Source of the DNA: Distichodus sexfasciatus
Lineage: Eukaryota > Chordata > Actinopteri > Characiformes > Distichodontidae
Direction of reading: 5' to 3'
DNA length: 64,000 nt
Assembly (NCBI GenBank): GCA_032718565.1
Contig: JAVGVS010000829.1
Location: forward strand, 1 to 64,000
The notes under the pieces were generated by a model that saw only the letters and a list, made by a program, of their open reading frames with translations, did no database searches and had not been told where the DNA came from. A program made the position numbers and the translations under genes. Positions 55,686 through 64,000 of this stretch are shown piece by piece. Numbering within the stretch: position 1 is the first letter of the stretch; every line of letters starts with the position of its first letter.

Positions 55686-58600
55686 AGGAGGTGCTGACGG
55701 TGCCCTCGAGAGGCGGAGCGATGTCAGATAGCGCTTCCCTCACCTCCTATGCTGAATATCCTGCTGGCCAACCCTTCATCAACACGTACTTACCCCGGTC
55801 ACTTAGACCTGTTAAAGCTTTTCCAGAGAGCAGCAGTGGAGGTACAGTACACACACACACACACAAACACAGACTTATTGCTATAGAAGTGCTGGTTGCT
55901 CACATATGAATAGTTTTTCTCACCAGTTACTGAGGTCTTGAAATTTCTCACAACATTAGAACTGGCACATAAATGTACATTTACGACATTAGCAGAGGTG
56001 GTGGCAGCATGGTGGTCTGAAAGTGACTCAGACACTCTGTTGGTGATCATAACTCTAGGGATTGGAATCTTGACCTGAAGTTGTTCCAGGAAATTGGACT
56101 AGATAAGAGTTTCTGCTAAATGCCAAAAACATAAATGATGTCCATTCTCTAGTTTGCACGTGCACAGCTCATATACACTGGTTAACACAGTTAATTTGGC
56201 ACACTTGTCATGCTGGATGTGATGTGACAGTGAGTTCCTACACACTTGTATCAACCAGTCTTGCATAGAGTCTTTATTTTACCCGGCAAGTCATTAACTT
56301 TATTTATAGTGACAGCCTGGGAGAGTCAAGAAACGCTTGGAGAACAAACAGACAGTGAAGACAATATGATGAAATATGTTGGACGACAAAATAAAAACAC
56401 AATATTTCTAAATAATTTGGATGAGGGTTTGCAGTGTTACACGCCGCCTCACGGATGCAGTTGGAAATCTAGCGGTGTTGTAAAACTGCAACAATACAAA
56501 TGATCACATATGAGTACATTTTATTCTTGAGTATATGGTTCAAAATAAATATTCTTTTCCATGTGGTAATTATATATAAACTGTTAATTCATAAAACTCG
56601 TAGAAAATGTACTGTATCGTTATCAGGATATAAGATTTTGGTCATATCGCACAGCCCTAATCTTGCTTATGTCTTATAAGTAGCCCACATACAAACACTC
56701 TGTCTCTCTCAGACACACACACACACACTCCCACACAGCCGTGTTTGCTGTAACTCTCCCCAGTAAGATCACTTCTGACACCTGATAACACTGACACACT
56801 TAACTGCACAGCTAAAGAGTTCTCTTCTTTAGAAGGATAGAGGGATGATGGAAAGAAGGGGTGGGGGAGAGAACAGGAGGATGATAAATGGAGGGTGAAT
56901 CCTCTGGCCTCTGTAAGATCACAGCCATGAATTATTCACTCCACGAGTTATTAACCTGCACAAGCAGCGGCTTCTCAATGTTTTAGAGCGACGGCTCCAC
57001 CTGCTGGTTACTCACAACTTCACAAACACATCATCTGCAGTCTGAAGCAGAGAAACTTTACTGACCACATCATTTATAAACTACCTTCCTACCTGCACTT
57101 TTTATCTCTACAGTCCCAGACTGTGTCATCTGTGGTCTTGTCCTGTCCGGCCCCCTCTACGCTGCCGAACTGCTGATATGCATGTTCATCCTGTAGAGAA
57201 ACGGACCTCTATCATTTTGAAGACTGCGCAAATTAAAACAACTGAAACCTAACAAGAATCTGAATGTAAAGAATAGAAACATATAGGAAACTATTTAGAA
57301 TTCACAAAATAGAAATAGAGATTTATTCACTAAACAGAACCGTACATGTGCATTAGGCGTGGGAATATCTAGGCACCTCACAATTCGATTTGATTACAGT
57401 TCAGAGAGCTGACAGTGACTTGTGACAGAATTGTGTAAGACGCCGGGTTGTTATACACATCAGTATCACTGCTGGGTTTATAGGCTCAGCAAGACTATAA
57501 ATATTCAGAGAAGGGTATTGGGGTCAAGAACTGACCAGTGTTGAAGGGCTTACATAAACTAGACTTGGTAACAGATAGACTGAAGAAGTAACCGTGCAAC
57601 GTACGTGTGTGTGTGTGTAGCAATCATCTCTGCCCTGAAGAACCTTCAAGAGAAGATCCACAGGCTGGAGATGGAGCGAAGCCGAGCAGAAAAGAATCTA
57701 CAGAAGCTCTCGCTGGAGTCTCACACATACAGCACTGCGGAGAGAGAGAGAGACAGCAGGAACCAAGGTGAGAAAGAAAGTGTGTGTATGATTTGATTAT
57801 ATTGAGCGTGAGTTCAGGTAGCTCTCACTCTGACATTTTATGCTCAGGTTCTCTCTCTAGCTCACTCTTTATCTCTCTTGCTCAGTCTCTCTCTCACTAT
57901 TGCTATCTTTCTCTCTCGTTTTCTCTCTTGCTCACACACTCACACTCACTCCCTTTCTCATGTGCTTGTTACTCATGCTCTCACACACTCTCTTGCGCTC
58001 TCTTACGCTGTGATTTTGTGTGTGTGCGTGCACAGAGCTCCTGTCTCAGTTGTCCGCCGCTGAGTCTAAGTGTGTTCTGTTGGAGAAACAGCTGGACTAC
58101 ATGAAGAAGAAAGTGAGGAGCACAGAGTCGGACAGAACAGCTCTGCTGAAACGCCAGGTACACACACACACGCACACACACACACACACAGACACACACA
58201 CACACACAGCTTGACTTGGCCCCTTCACATTGCACTACATTTCAGCTTGCTCCAGACACAACTAGTGTGTGTGTGTGTATGTGTGTGGTGGTAGGCTCAC
58301 GTGCAGGATTTGGACACAGCTGACCCGTCCGCACTGCGTCTGAAGCTAGACAAGCTGGACGTGCTGGAGCGAGAGTACCAGCGTCTGACCCGCACGCAGG
58401 ACGCAGCCGAGGCCAAAATCCGCCAGCTGGAGCGCAAACTGCTGGAAGAGGAGCACCAGCGCAAACTAGTGCAGGACAAAGCTGCCCAGGTCAGACTCCT
58501 CCCTCCATTCCTCCGTCCGCTGTGGTGGTGTTCTTCTTTCTGTTTTACACTTCAGAAATCTTCTTTCTGACAGGAGTTTGTGAATGTGTAGTACTTACCA

Positions 58601-61600
58601 CCAAACTGATAAACTGTGGGCTTTTTTACTTGTGTAGATATTTACACAGTAAACTACCTGCATTATGAAGGCCCCACACTCCACAAGTTAATAATATAGT
58701 CGTGTCTTGTCTCCTCCTTAACAAAAACAAATCCATCTGCTCACAGCTTTATTACCAGATATCTAGTTTTATTTTGTCAGGGTCTTGTCTTAGTCGTGGA
58801 AAAAGGCTTGTTTTCTTCATACTTTTTCCCTTGCACTTTTTGTACGTTAGATTTGCACAGTCACTACTTCATTTTGTCCTGTACTGGTTTGTGTTGCTTA
58901 CTTCACAAGTTCTTTTCTTGCACTAGGACATAATATTTAAAATGTCATGAGACATTTGCACAACCATTGAACAACTTTTTAGCTAACTGTATGTGCACAA
59001 ATTATTGAAAAGTATTGCACAGAATCTGGTTCTCCAATGCTGTTATAATATCTGCACAAACTTAAATGTTAGTCATACTTTTTAAGAAGATACTTTTATT
59101 AATAGACTGGATATATAATTTTTCATATTGAAACTGTTACTAACTTCATGCACATTCAGTGAAAAAGTCCACTTTTGTAGATTAATACTGCATCCAAACT
59201 GTCTCTCCTCTACTTCTATTTCTAGTTTTAGTTTAAAGTTATAGTTATATTTAATATTTCATTTCTAGTTTGAAGTGTATATTTTGTATTCTATCTATAT
59301 ATTGTTTATTTCATGTGCCCTATCTGTTCTTTGTTCTCTATTTCTTGGTGCACTGTGGAAACTGGAGCCACGTTGTCTCGTCTCTCTGTATATCTGTACA
59401 GTATATAGCAGAGATGACAAAGTTTACTTTGACTTTGACATCACCAGCTTGGCCTTTAGAACGACTCAGTAGAGTCAGGACCCTGTTTCCTGGGGAGACC
59501 CTCCCTAACAACTCTACTGTTGGCGCTGTTTGGTGCAGGAGGTGCAGAGCTGTCGCATCCTCATCCAGGCTGCATCGCCCCGGCCGGCCAAAACGGCCAA
59601 GATCAAGAAGAAGAAAGTGGTAGCAAAAGTAAGGAGTCCTGAGGGATTGTCTCACACACACACACACACACCTCAGAAAGACGGTGTGTGATGCTCTCAA
59701 TGCAGTGATGTCATTGTTAATGGAGTTTTATGTTGAAGTTCAGTAGAAGTCACTCTGTGTTTTACAGCAGAAGGGTTCCTCCACACAGCAGCATTACAGA
59801 CTGAGTTTGGGGGATGTTCCGTTTGTGGCTGGAACGGTATGAACACACACACACACACTTTTTCTGTCCATGTATCTCTCCCTGTAAATAACCGCAGGCT
59901 CTCACACAAATCTCTCTCCACACTCCCTAACTTTCTCCCTTTCCTCCTCTCTCCCCTCTCTCTCTCTCATCCCCCTCTCTCTTTCCTTTCCCTTGCTCCC
60001 CCTCCATCTTTCCCTCTCCCTCCCGCCGTCTCTTCCTTGCTCCCTCTTATTTTCTTCAACCCACTCACTCTCTCTTTTCTCTCTGCAGTGCGACGGGCGC
60101 CAGTCACTCGGTTCGTGCTAACGTGCAGCATGTTCTCCACCTGATGAAGCATCACAACCGGCAGCTGTGTAGCGAGAGTTCTGTGTGGCCAGCAGCGCCC
60201 GCTGCAGGCGTGTGGGCGTGAGAGTCCCGGCTCCTCCTCCTCCTCCTCCTCCTCCTCCTGCAGTGAGCTCTCAGACCTGCTGCTGGCCCTGCAGGACGAG
60301 TTTGCGCACATGAGCTTGTGAGTAGCTGTGTGTTTGCGCGTGTGTTGAGCTGCTGGCCGGTACAAAGTGGCATGATATCCATTAATGAGCCATTATTTTG
60401 TTATTGTGGTTTTTGGAACGTCATAGTTCAGGTTTGTACGGTAAATGTGCTCATGTGTTACAGCTAGAACTTATTCCTAATGAAAGAGAGTGTATCTTAG
60501 TGATTCTAAGTGAATGATGTAGCGACAGGTCATAAACAGGTGGAGTCTTATGACAACACGTGGTAGTATGTTTTAAAGGGTGCACCATATGAACACGGGG
60601 AACATATATTAACAGGTGGTTTTCTTAAGGTTTTAAGAGAATTCAATTAATCAATTAAGGGTTTTGAATGTTTTGATTCATTATTGATTAATTGCCCTGT
60701 GTTTAAATGATGGGATAATGGCAGTGTTAAATGAGAAGGTTTCTCTGTGTGTGTGTGTGTGTGTGTGTGCGTGTCAGTAGCACAGGCTGGAGTAAACAGA
60801 TCCAGGCTTGTCTCCAGGCTCGGCTGAGGCAGGACCTGGAGAGAGGAGGAGATGGAGGCAGTGAAGATGGAGGGCAGTGTTTAAAGTTCGCGTCACCAGG
60901 CTGCGGTGAGCCACCTCACATCTGCACTTCAGCACAGCCTCCACTCAACCTGACTTTCCTCTCCATGGTGCTGACTCACATTCAGGTCAGTCTCTCTCTA
61001 TTACAGTCTCTCACTCATTCACTCCACCACACACTCTCTCTCTCTCTCACTCACTCCTTCACTCCACACTCTCTCTCTCTCTCACTCATTCACTCACTCC
61101 TCTCTCACTCTCTCTCTCTCTACTCATTCCACTCCCACACTTTCCTCTCTCTCTCTCTCTCTCTCTCCTCATTCACTCACACACATACTCTCCTCTCTCT
61201 CTCTCTCCCACTCATTCACTCTTTATACTCTCTCTCTCTCTCTCTCTCCACTCATTCCTCCACACCTCTCTCTCTCTCTCTCTCCCTCCCCCATACTCTC
61301 TCTCTCTCTCACTCATTCACTCTCTCTCCTCCTCACTCACACACTCTCTCTCTCACTCACTCATTCATTCACTCTCTCTCTCTCACTCACACTCATTCAC
61401 TCCCTCCCTCTCCTATTTCTTCGCTCACTCACTCATTCACTTACTACGCTCTCTCTCTCTGTCTCTCTCTCCCTCTCTCCCTCCCATTCAGTCCTCCTCT
61501 CTCTCTCTCTCTCTCTCTCTCCCTCTCTCCTCTCTCTCTCCCCTCCTTCACTCTCTCTCCTCCCTCTCTCTCCTCCCTCTGGCTGGCCTCTCCACTCCCA

Positions 61601-61646
61601 TTCCCACCATCTCTCTCTCTCTCTCTTCTCTACTTCCGCTCAATCA

Positions 61647-61691
<45 letters not shown>

Positions 61692-63035
61692 CTCTCCCTC
61701 TCCTCCCTCTCTCTCTCTCTCCTCTCCCTCTCTCTCTCTCTCTCATTCATTTCTACTTTCTCACTCCTCCTCTCCCTCCCTCTCTCACTCATTCACTCTC
61801 TCTCTCCTCATTCTTCCTCTCTCTCTCTCTCTCTCTCCTCTCTGTTCCTCTCTTTCTCTCCCCCCCACTCATTCCACCTCACCCTCTCTCTCTCTCTCCA
61901 AGTCTCTCTCACTCATTCCTCTCCTCCTCTCTCTCTCCTCTCTCTCCCCACTTTCTCCGTTGTTTTCCTCTCCTTTTTCATTGTCTGTTCTTCCCACCTC
62001 AGTTTCCTCTTTCCTGTAGCTGGTGAGTTGAGGAAGCAGTGTGTGTGGAGGAGGTGGTCAGTGTTGGCAGCGGTGAGTACTACATGACCGCTCTGCGGTC
62101 CAGTGAAATTGAAACCAAACCAGGAAGGCGCCCAATGAGACAGTCTCCTGACTGCTGAGGACATAGCTGCTCCCAGACCTGCATCTGGCATGACCGCTCC
62201 TCCTGGGTGCTGACCTCCTGGTAAACCTCACCCTCGCGAGCGCCGGCTGATCCTGACCTCGACCGGGCTGGACTGGACCGCGTCTGGCTCCAGGTGGGAA
62301 AATTCAGCAGGTGCACATCAACCGGAACGCTCCGGAACTCTCAGACTAGTTACAAGACCTTTCAGTTCACGTTACTTGTGTCAGTGTTGCGTGGTGTTGA
62401 GAGTGGAGCAGTCCGGAAGGTGCAACAGAGCCGTATATGTGTTAACGTTGAGGTGACTCACAGGAACATGTCCTGATTGGACTTGAGCTTTAACACAGCA
62501 GAATTTACTTTGGGCTGGTGTGTGTGTGTGTGTGTGAGACATTTTGGTGAACAGCTGCTTTGAGAGTAAAGCAGGACCAGTGTGACCAACGTCATCTCCA
62601 CTGACCAATGATTAAGTGACCAAGAAGAGAAAAATCTGGTGTTTTATAAAAATCCCTAAACATTTGGACCTGTTTTAATACAAAATGCGAGTTAAAGAGA
62701 AGGAACATGTACTGTGTTGTAACAGGTTTGGACCAAGTATTTGATTTACAGAAACAGAGCGTTTTGATGATCAAAAGTAGAGTTTGATTTATGTTTAGTT
62801 TTATTAATCTCAAATCACAGCACCAACCAGTCAGCAGGATAACGGTGGGATTAAAGGAGTGAGTTTCTGTGTTGTCTTGCAGATTTCTCTCAATGCTGAC
62901 CACGGGTGTTAAAGTGTGTGTGTGTGCTGTGGTCAGGTGAGGTTTGCTAGCTGCTTTGCTGTGCTTGTGTGGAGCAGATTTGGAACGCCGTTAGCAGACA
63001 GCAGTTAATCCCCAACGTGCAGACGTTTTAATAAA
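53950..63035 (+). CDS. cep57: Centrosomal protein of 57 kDa, about 10 coding exons, 3' part frame-broken
   Basis: Cep57 is a coiled-coil centrosomal/kinetochore protein that binds microtubules through its C-terminal half and interacts with FGF2 and pericentriolar partners (family knowledge). The exons show the short motif YAEYPAGQPF...FPESSSG, then AIISALKNLQEKIHRLE and several heptad-rich segments of the N-terminal coiled coil, a lysine cluster (KIKKKK), and HYRLSLGDVPFVAG, which matches CEP57 better than its paralogue CEP57L1. Exon phases agree from exon 1 to exon 7. The microtubule-binding part (ANVQHVLHLMKHH, ELSDLLLALQDEF) is clearly present but is split by several frame changes. The end given is a candidate AATAAA at 63,030. 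The last coding exon is only tentatively placed near 62,090-62,200. Confidence 0.85.
54395..54600 (+). mobile_element. V-SINE-like tRNA-derived SINE
   Basis: GGTGGTCTAGTGTTTAGGAC (A-box-like), GTTGGTTCAAATCC (B-box), TCTGAGCAAGACCCTTAACC, and the tail AGTCGCAGTGGATAAGAGCG / CTTCTAAAAGTG. The tail is shared with fish V-SINEs/L2-type elements. A decayed relative lies at 55,985-56,135 and tail-like pieces at 24,650-24,705. Confidence 0.8.
54628..54815 (-). mobile_element. tRNA-derived SINE, reverse copy
   Basis: TTTTGTCATTGTGAACACAC, CACCACAACCAAATGTGACC, GGGGACGGTACCTTTACCTG. The segment between GGTACC and TTTACC is deleted. Confidence 0.88.
55688..55841 (+). CDS. cep57: cep57 coding exon 2
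   Basis: The acceptor is a (TG)n tract ending gtgtgtag. The exon encodes EVLTVPSRGGAMSDSASLTS, then YAEYPAGQPFINTYLPRSL and AFPESSSG, ending in phase 1 at GGAG|GTACAG. The Y-P-x-x-x-P-F-x-N and PES motifs match vertebrate CEP57. An internal ATG at 55,727 could serve as an alternative start. Confidence 0.85.
55985..56135 (+). mobile_element. Decayed V-SINE-like copy
   Basis: GGTGGCAGCATGGTGG...GATTGGAATCTTGACC...GTTGTTCCAGG...GGACTAGATAAGAGTTTCTG...CTAAATGCC, parallel to 54,395-54,600 but much diverged. Confidence 0.55.
56290..56660. mobile_element. hAT-like element, related to 63,307
   Basis: GGATGAGGGTTTGCAGTG and GTATCGTTATCAGGATATAA...GGTCATATCGCACAGCCCTAA match the element at 63,307-63,652. 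The left end is not clear. Confidence 0.6.
56690..57620 (+). other. 3' part of cep57 intron 2, mostly unique
   Basis: Contains short (CA)n at 56,712-56,730, A/G-rich sequence at 56,830-56,900 and unique sequence elsewhere. Nothing coding recognised. Confidence 0.5.
57621..57767 (+). CDS. cep57: cep57 coding exon 3
   Basis: The exon encodes (A)IISALKNLQEKIHRLEMER and continues SRAEKNLQKLSLESHTYST, the start of the conserved N-terminal coiled coil. It runs from tgtgtgtag to CAAG|GTGAGA in phase 1/1. Confidence 0.93.
57780..58035 (+). repeat. Pyrimidine/CACT-rich intron between cep57 exons 3 and 4
   Basis: CTCTCTCTAGCTCACTC and CTCACACACTCACACTC strings. No coding potential. Confidence 0.7.
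58036..58157 (+). CDS. cep57: cep57 coding exon 4
   Basis: The exon encodes (E)LLSQLSAAESKCVLLEKQL and continues DYMKKKVRSTESDRTALLKRQ, between gtgcacag and CAG|GTACAC. This is a strong heptad coiled coil matching the CEP57 centrosome-localisation segment. Confidence 0.94.
58295..58489 (+). CDS. cep57: cep57 coding exon 5
   Basis: 65 codons beginning AHVQDLDTADPSALRLKLDK and ending EEEHQRKLVQDKAAQ, coiled coil throughout, with donor CAG|GTCAGA and acceptor tggtggtag. The acceptor is weak, being a G/T-rich microsatellite. Confidence 0.93.
58490..59538 (+). other. cep57 intron 5
   Basis: AT-rich unique sequence followed by a LINE-type 3' tail at 59,345-59,450. Confidence 0.55.
59345..59452 (+). 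mobile_element. LINE/SINE 3' tail (AAGTTTACTTTGAC type)
   Basis: GGTGCACTGTGGAAACTGGA, CCACGTTGTCTCGTCTCTCT, AGTATATAGCAGAGATGACA and TTTACTTTGACTTTGAC, paralleling 41,573-41,672. Confidence 0.75.
59539..59628 (+). CDS. cep57: cep57 coding exon 6, basic cluster
   Basis: 30 codons: EVQSCRILIQAASPRPAKTA then KIKKKKVVAK, between tttggtgcag and AAA|GTAAGG. The lysine cluster corresponds to the RRIKKKK region of CEP57. Confidence 0.88.
59768..59836 (+). CDS. cep57: cep57 coding exon 7
   Basis: 23 codons: QKGSSTQQHYRLSLGDVPFV then AGT, between gttttacag and ACG|GTATGA. HYRLxLGDxPFVAG is diagnostic of CEP57 rather than CEP57L1 (family knowledge). Confidence 0.92.
60089..60317 (+). CDS. cep57: cep57 coding exon 8, frame-broken
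   Basis: The acceptor is ctctctgcag and the donor AGCTT|GTGAGT. Within it, SHSVRANVQHVLHLMKHHNR and SELSDLLLALQDEFAHMS match the CEP57 microtubule-binding region, but they are in different frames from each other, and the first is out of phase with exon 7. A (TCC)n serine run lies between them. At least two indels are needed to read it through. Confidence 0.7.
60318..60777 (+). other. cep57 intron 8
   Basis: Unique, A/T-rich sequence ending in a (TG)n tract (60,746-60,769) just before the exon 9 acceptor. No ORF or known repeat recognised. Confidence 0.5.
60778..60985 (+). CDS. cep57: cep57 coding exon 9, frame-broken
   Basis: After (TG)n...gtgtcag, the strings KQIQAC and LRQDLER resemble the CEP57 segment between its DHQQL and ALVGRME motifs. 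The following EEMEAVKMEG and HQAAVSHL lie in another frame. A donor CAG|GTCAGT closes the exon before a long (CT)n intron. Homology is clear in pieces, but no single open frame carries it. Confidence 0.5.
60986..61990 (+). repeat. 1-kb (CT)n-rich intron of cep57
   Basis: Degenerate CTCTCT/CTCATTCACTC/CACACTCTC repeats with dinucleotide runs up to about 25 units. The long Ser/Leu frame is an artefact. Confidence 0.93.
62090..62195 (+). pseudogene. Possible remnant of the last cep57 exon
   Basis: Disjoint short strings compatible with the CEP57 C-terminus (VKLKP at 62,103 onward and later LLR and LLPDL) appear in different frames after the (CT)n intron. Stops interrupt every frame. This is a weak assignment from order and short motifs only. 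Confidence 0.2.
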
Positions 63036-63306
63036 GAGGCTTGTTATTTGAAGATGATTATTTTTGCGGTGCCTCAGGCTCTTTGTACTGTCAGCTCACA
63101 CTGCGAGTGACTGGGAGAAGGATATTTTCATGTCATTTTCTGCCTTAACGTTGCAAAACCAATTAGACGGATCTTTTATATACACACAGTGATGGAAGTG
63201 TAATGTATTTTAGATTAATTATAATTCACACCTTGATGGTTGGGACTAAAGTGTAAAGGCAGTGGTGTGCTGTGCTTTGGTCCTACAGTGGGACATCATT
63301 TTGCGT
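62196..63306 (+). other. Probable cep57 3' UTR and downstream DNA
   Basis: Unique sequence with a short (TG)n at 62,518-62,537 and a candidate polyadenylation signal at 63,030. No other gene recognised. Confidence 0.4.
63030..63035 (+). terminator. cep57: Candidate cep57 polyadenylation signal
   Basis: AATAAA followed by a T/G-containing stretch, downstream of all cep57-like coding segments. Confidence 0.4.
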
Positions 63307-63652
63307 GATAGGGCTGTATGATGTGATGTATTATACTTTATCGTTTATTTTGTGCTGTCGCAGAATACGCTGTTTACCGAAATATTTGTTTGGATGAGGG
63401 TTTGCAGTGGTCACCACGTGGATGTAGACACAGAGAATACTATGGCGTTATATTTGTGCTTTAATTCTGAGCGCACAGTGGAACTTTCACAGGCAAACTC
63501 TGGTGTTTGTGCACACTCACGAACATGGGTGAGGTGAATATGCAAAGACAAGATTTTGCTTGTGAAAGTCCCACTGAATTTACAGAAAAAGTTTAATATA
63601 GTGATATATATCGTTATCAGGATATGAGATTTGTCATATCACACGGCCCTAT
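63307..63652. mobile_element. hAT-like non-autonomous element (about 346 bp)
   Basis: The left end ATAGGGCTGTATGATGTG and the right end CATATCACACGGCCCTAT are imperfect inverted repeats. The interior GGATGAGGGTTTGCAGTG is shared with 56,290-56,660. No ORF. Confidence 0.75.
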
Positions 63653-64000
63653 CTGTAATATTAAGACTTTGTTAAAATTAACTGTGACAAGAAAAATTGC
63701 TACCTGGAGCGTGTGTGTGCGTGTGTGTGTGTGTTGCTTTGTCCTCATTTCAGAGTTCACATGTGAAGTCATTAAACATTTATATTTTTTAATAAAGTAT
63801 TTATTTTTGTGTTTAGACGTGGTGTATGTGGATGTTGGTGTAAAAATGAGAACAAACACTGAAGCAGCCGTTTTAAGAAATTTATTTGGGTAAAAACTCA
63901 GCTCATTTATTTATTTATTTTTTATTTTTTTTGAATTAATAACTGGCCTTTCCCCGTTTTCATTGACAGGCGTAAGTGAATGACGCAGTCCAGCCCGTAC

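Noticed and set aside
60731..62026. 431-codon plus-strand frame
   Set aside because: Its first part overlaps a damaged cep57 exon and the rest is (CT)n repeat; it is not a gene of its own.

Overview
The window is nuclear DNA of a vertebrate, almost certainly a teleost fish. It has widely spaced coding exons with canonical GT/AG introns, very abundant (CA)n/(CT)n/(GA)n microsatellites, and fish-type repeats: a tRNA-derived SINE present in about 14 copies, Tc1/pogo-like elements, and hAT-like miniature elements. I see no prokaryotic, viral or CRISPR features. The species cannot be fixed from sequence alone.

Two protein genes are recognisable, both on the + strand and head to tail. The first is ecel1 (endothelin-converting-enzyme-like 1, M13 metallopeptidase). 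Its ATG is at 19,975 and its stop at 50,413, with 18 coding exons carrying the transmembrane anchor, HELTH zinc motif, ENIAD motif and C-terminal CSVW. The second is cep57 (centrosomal protein 57), whose coding region starts at about 53,950. Seven exons read cleanly to 59,836. Its 3' part (60,089 to about 62,200) is recognisable only with several frame breaks. The two proteins have no known shared pathway; they are simply neighbours.

Layout: 1-19,780 has no protein-coding gene I can support. It is a mosaic of microsatellites, pyrimidine-rich tracts, an unusual dispersed tandem family (about 11,010-12,290), SINE copies, a nested repeat/MITE insertion (8,618-9,335) and short unique AT-rich blocks that look like candidate conserved non-coding elements. 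19,781-20,649 is the GC-rich 5' part of ecel1. The ecel1 introns hold most of the mobile elements: a Tc1 remnant in intron 2, paired hAT-like MITEs in introns 3 and 7, a long pyrimidine minisatellite in intron 5, a purine minisatellite in intron 7 and a pogo/Tigger-like element in intron 13. 50,414-53,949 is the ecel1 3' UTR and the intergenic region with a large (CA)n(TAGA)n tract. 53,950-63,035 is cep57. The last kilobase contains a further hAT-like element.

The main anomalies are reading-frame breaks in ecel1 exons 9-10 and in the cep57 3' exons (assembly indels or genuine decay), a splice acceptor formed by a GAT microsatellite without a pyrimidine tract, and several well-delimited transposon footprints. 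I did not find a convincing new biological system.
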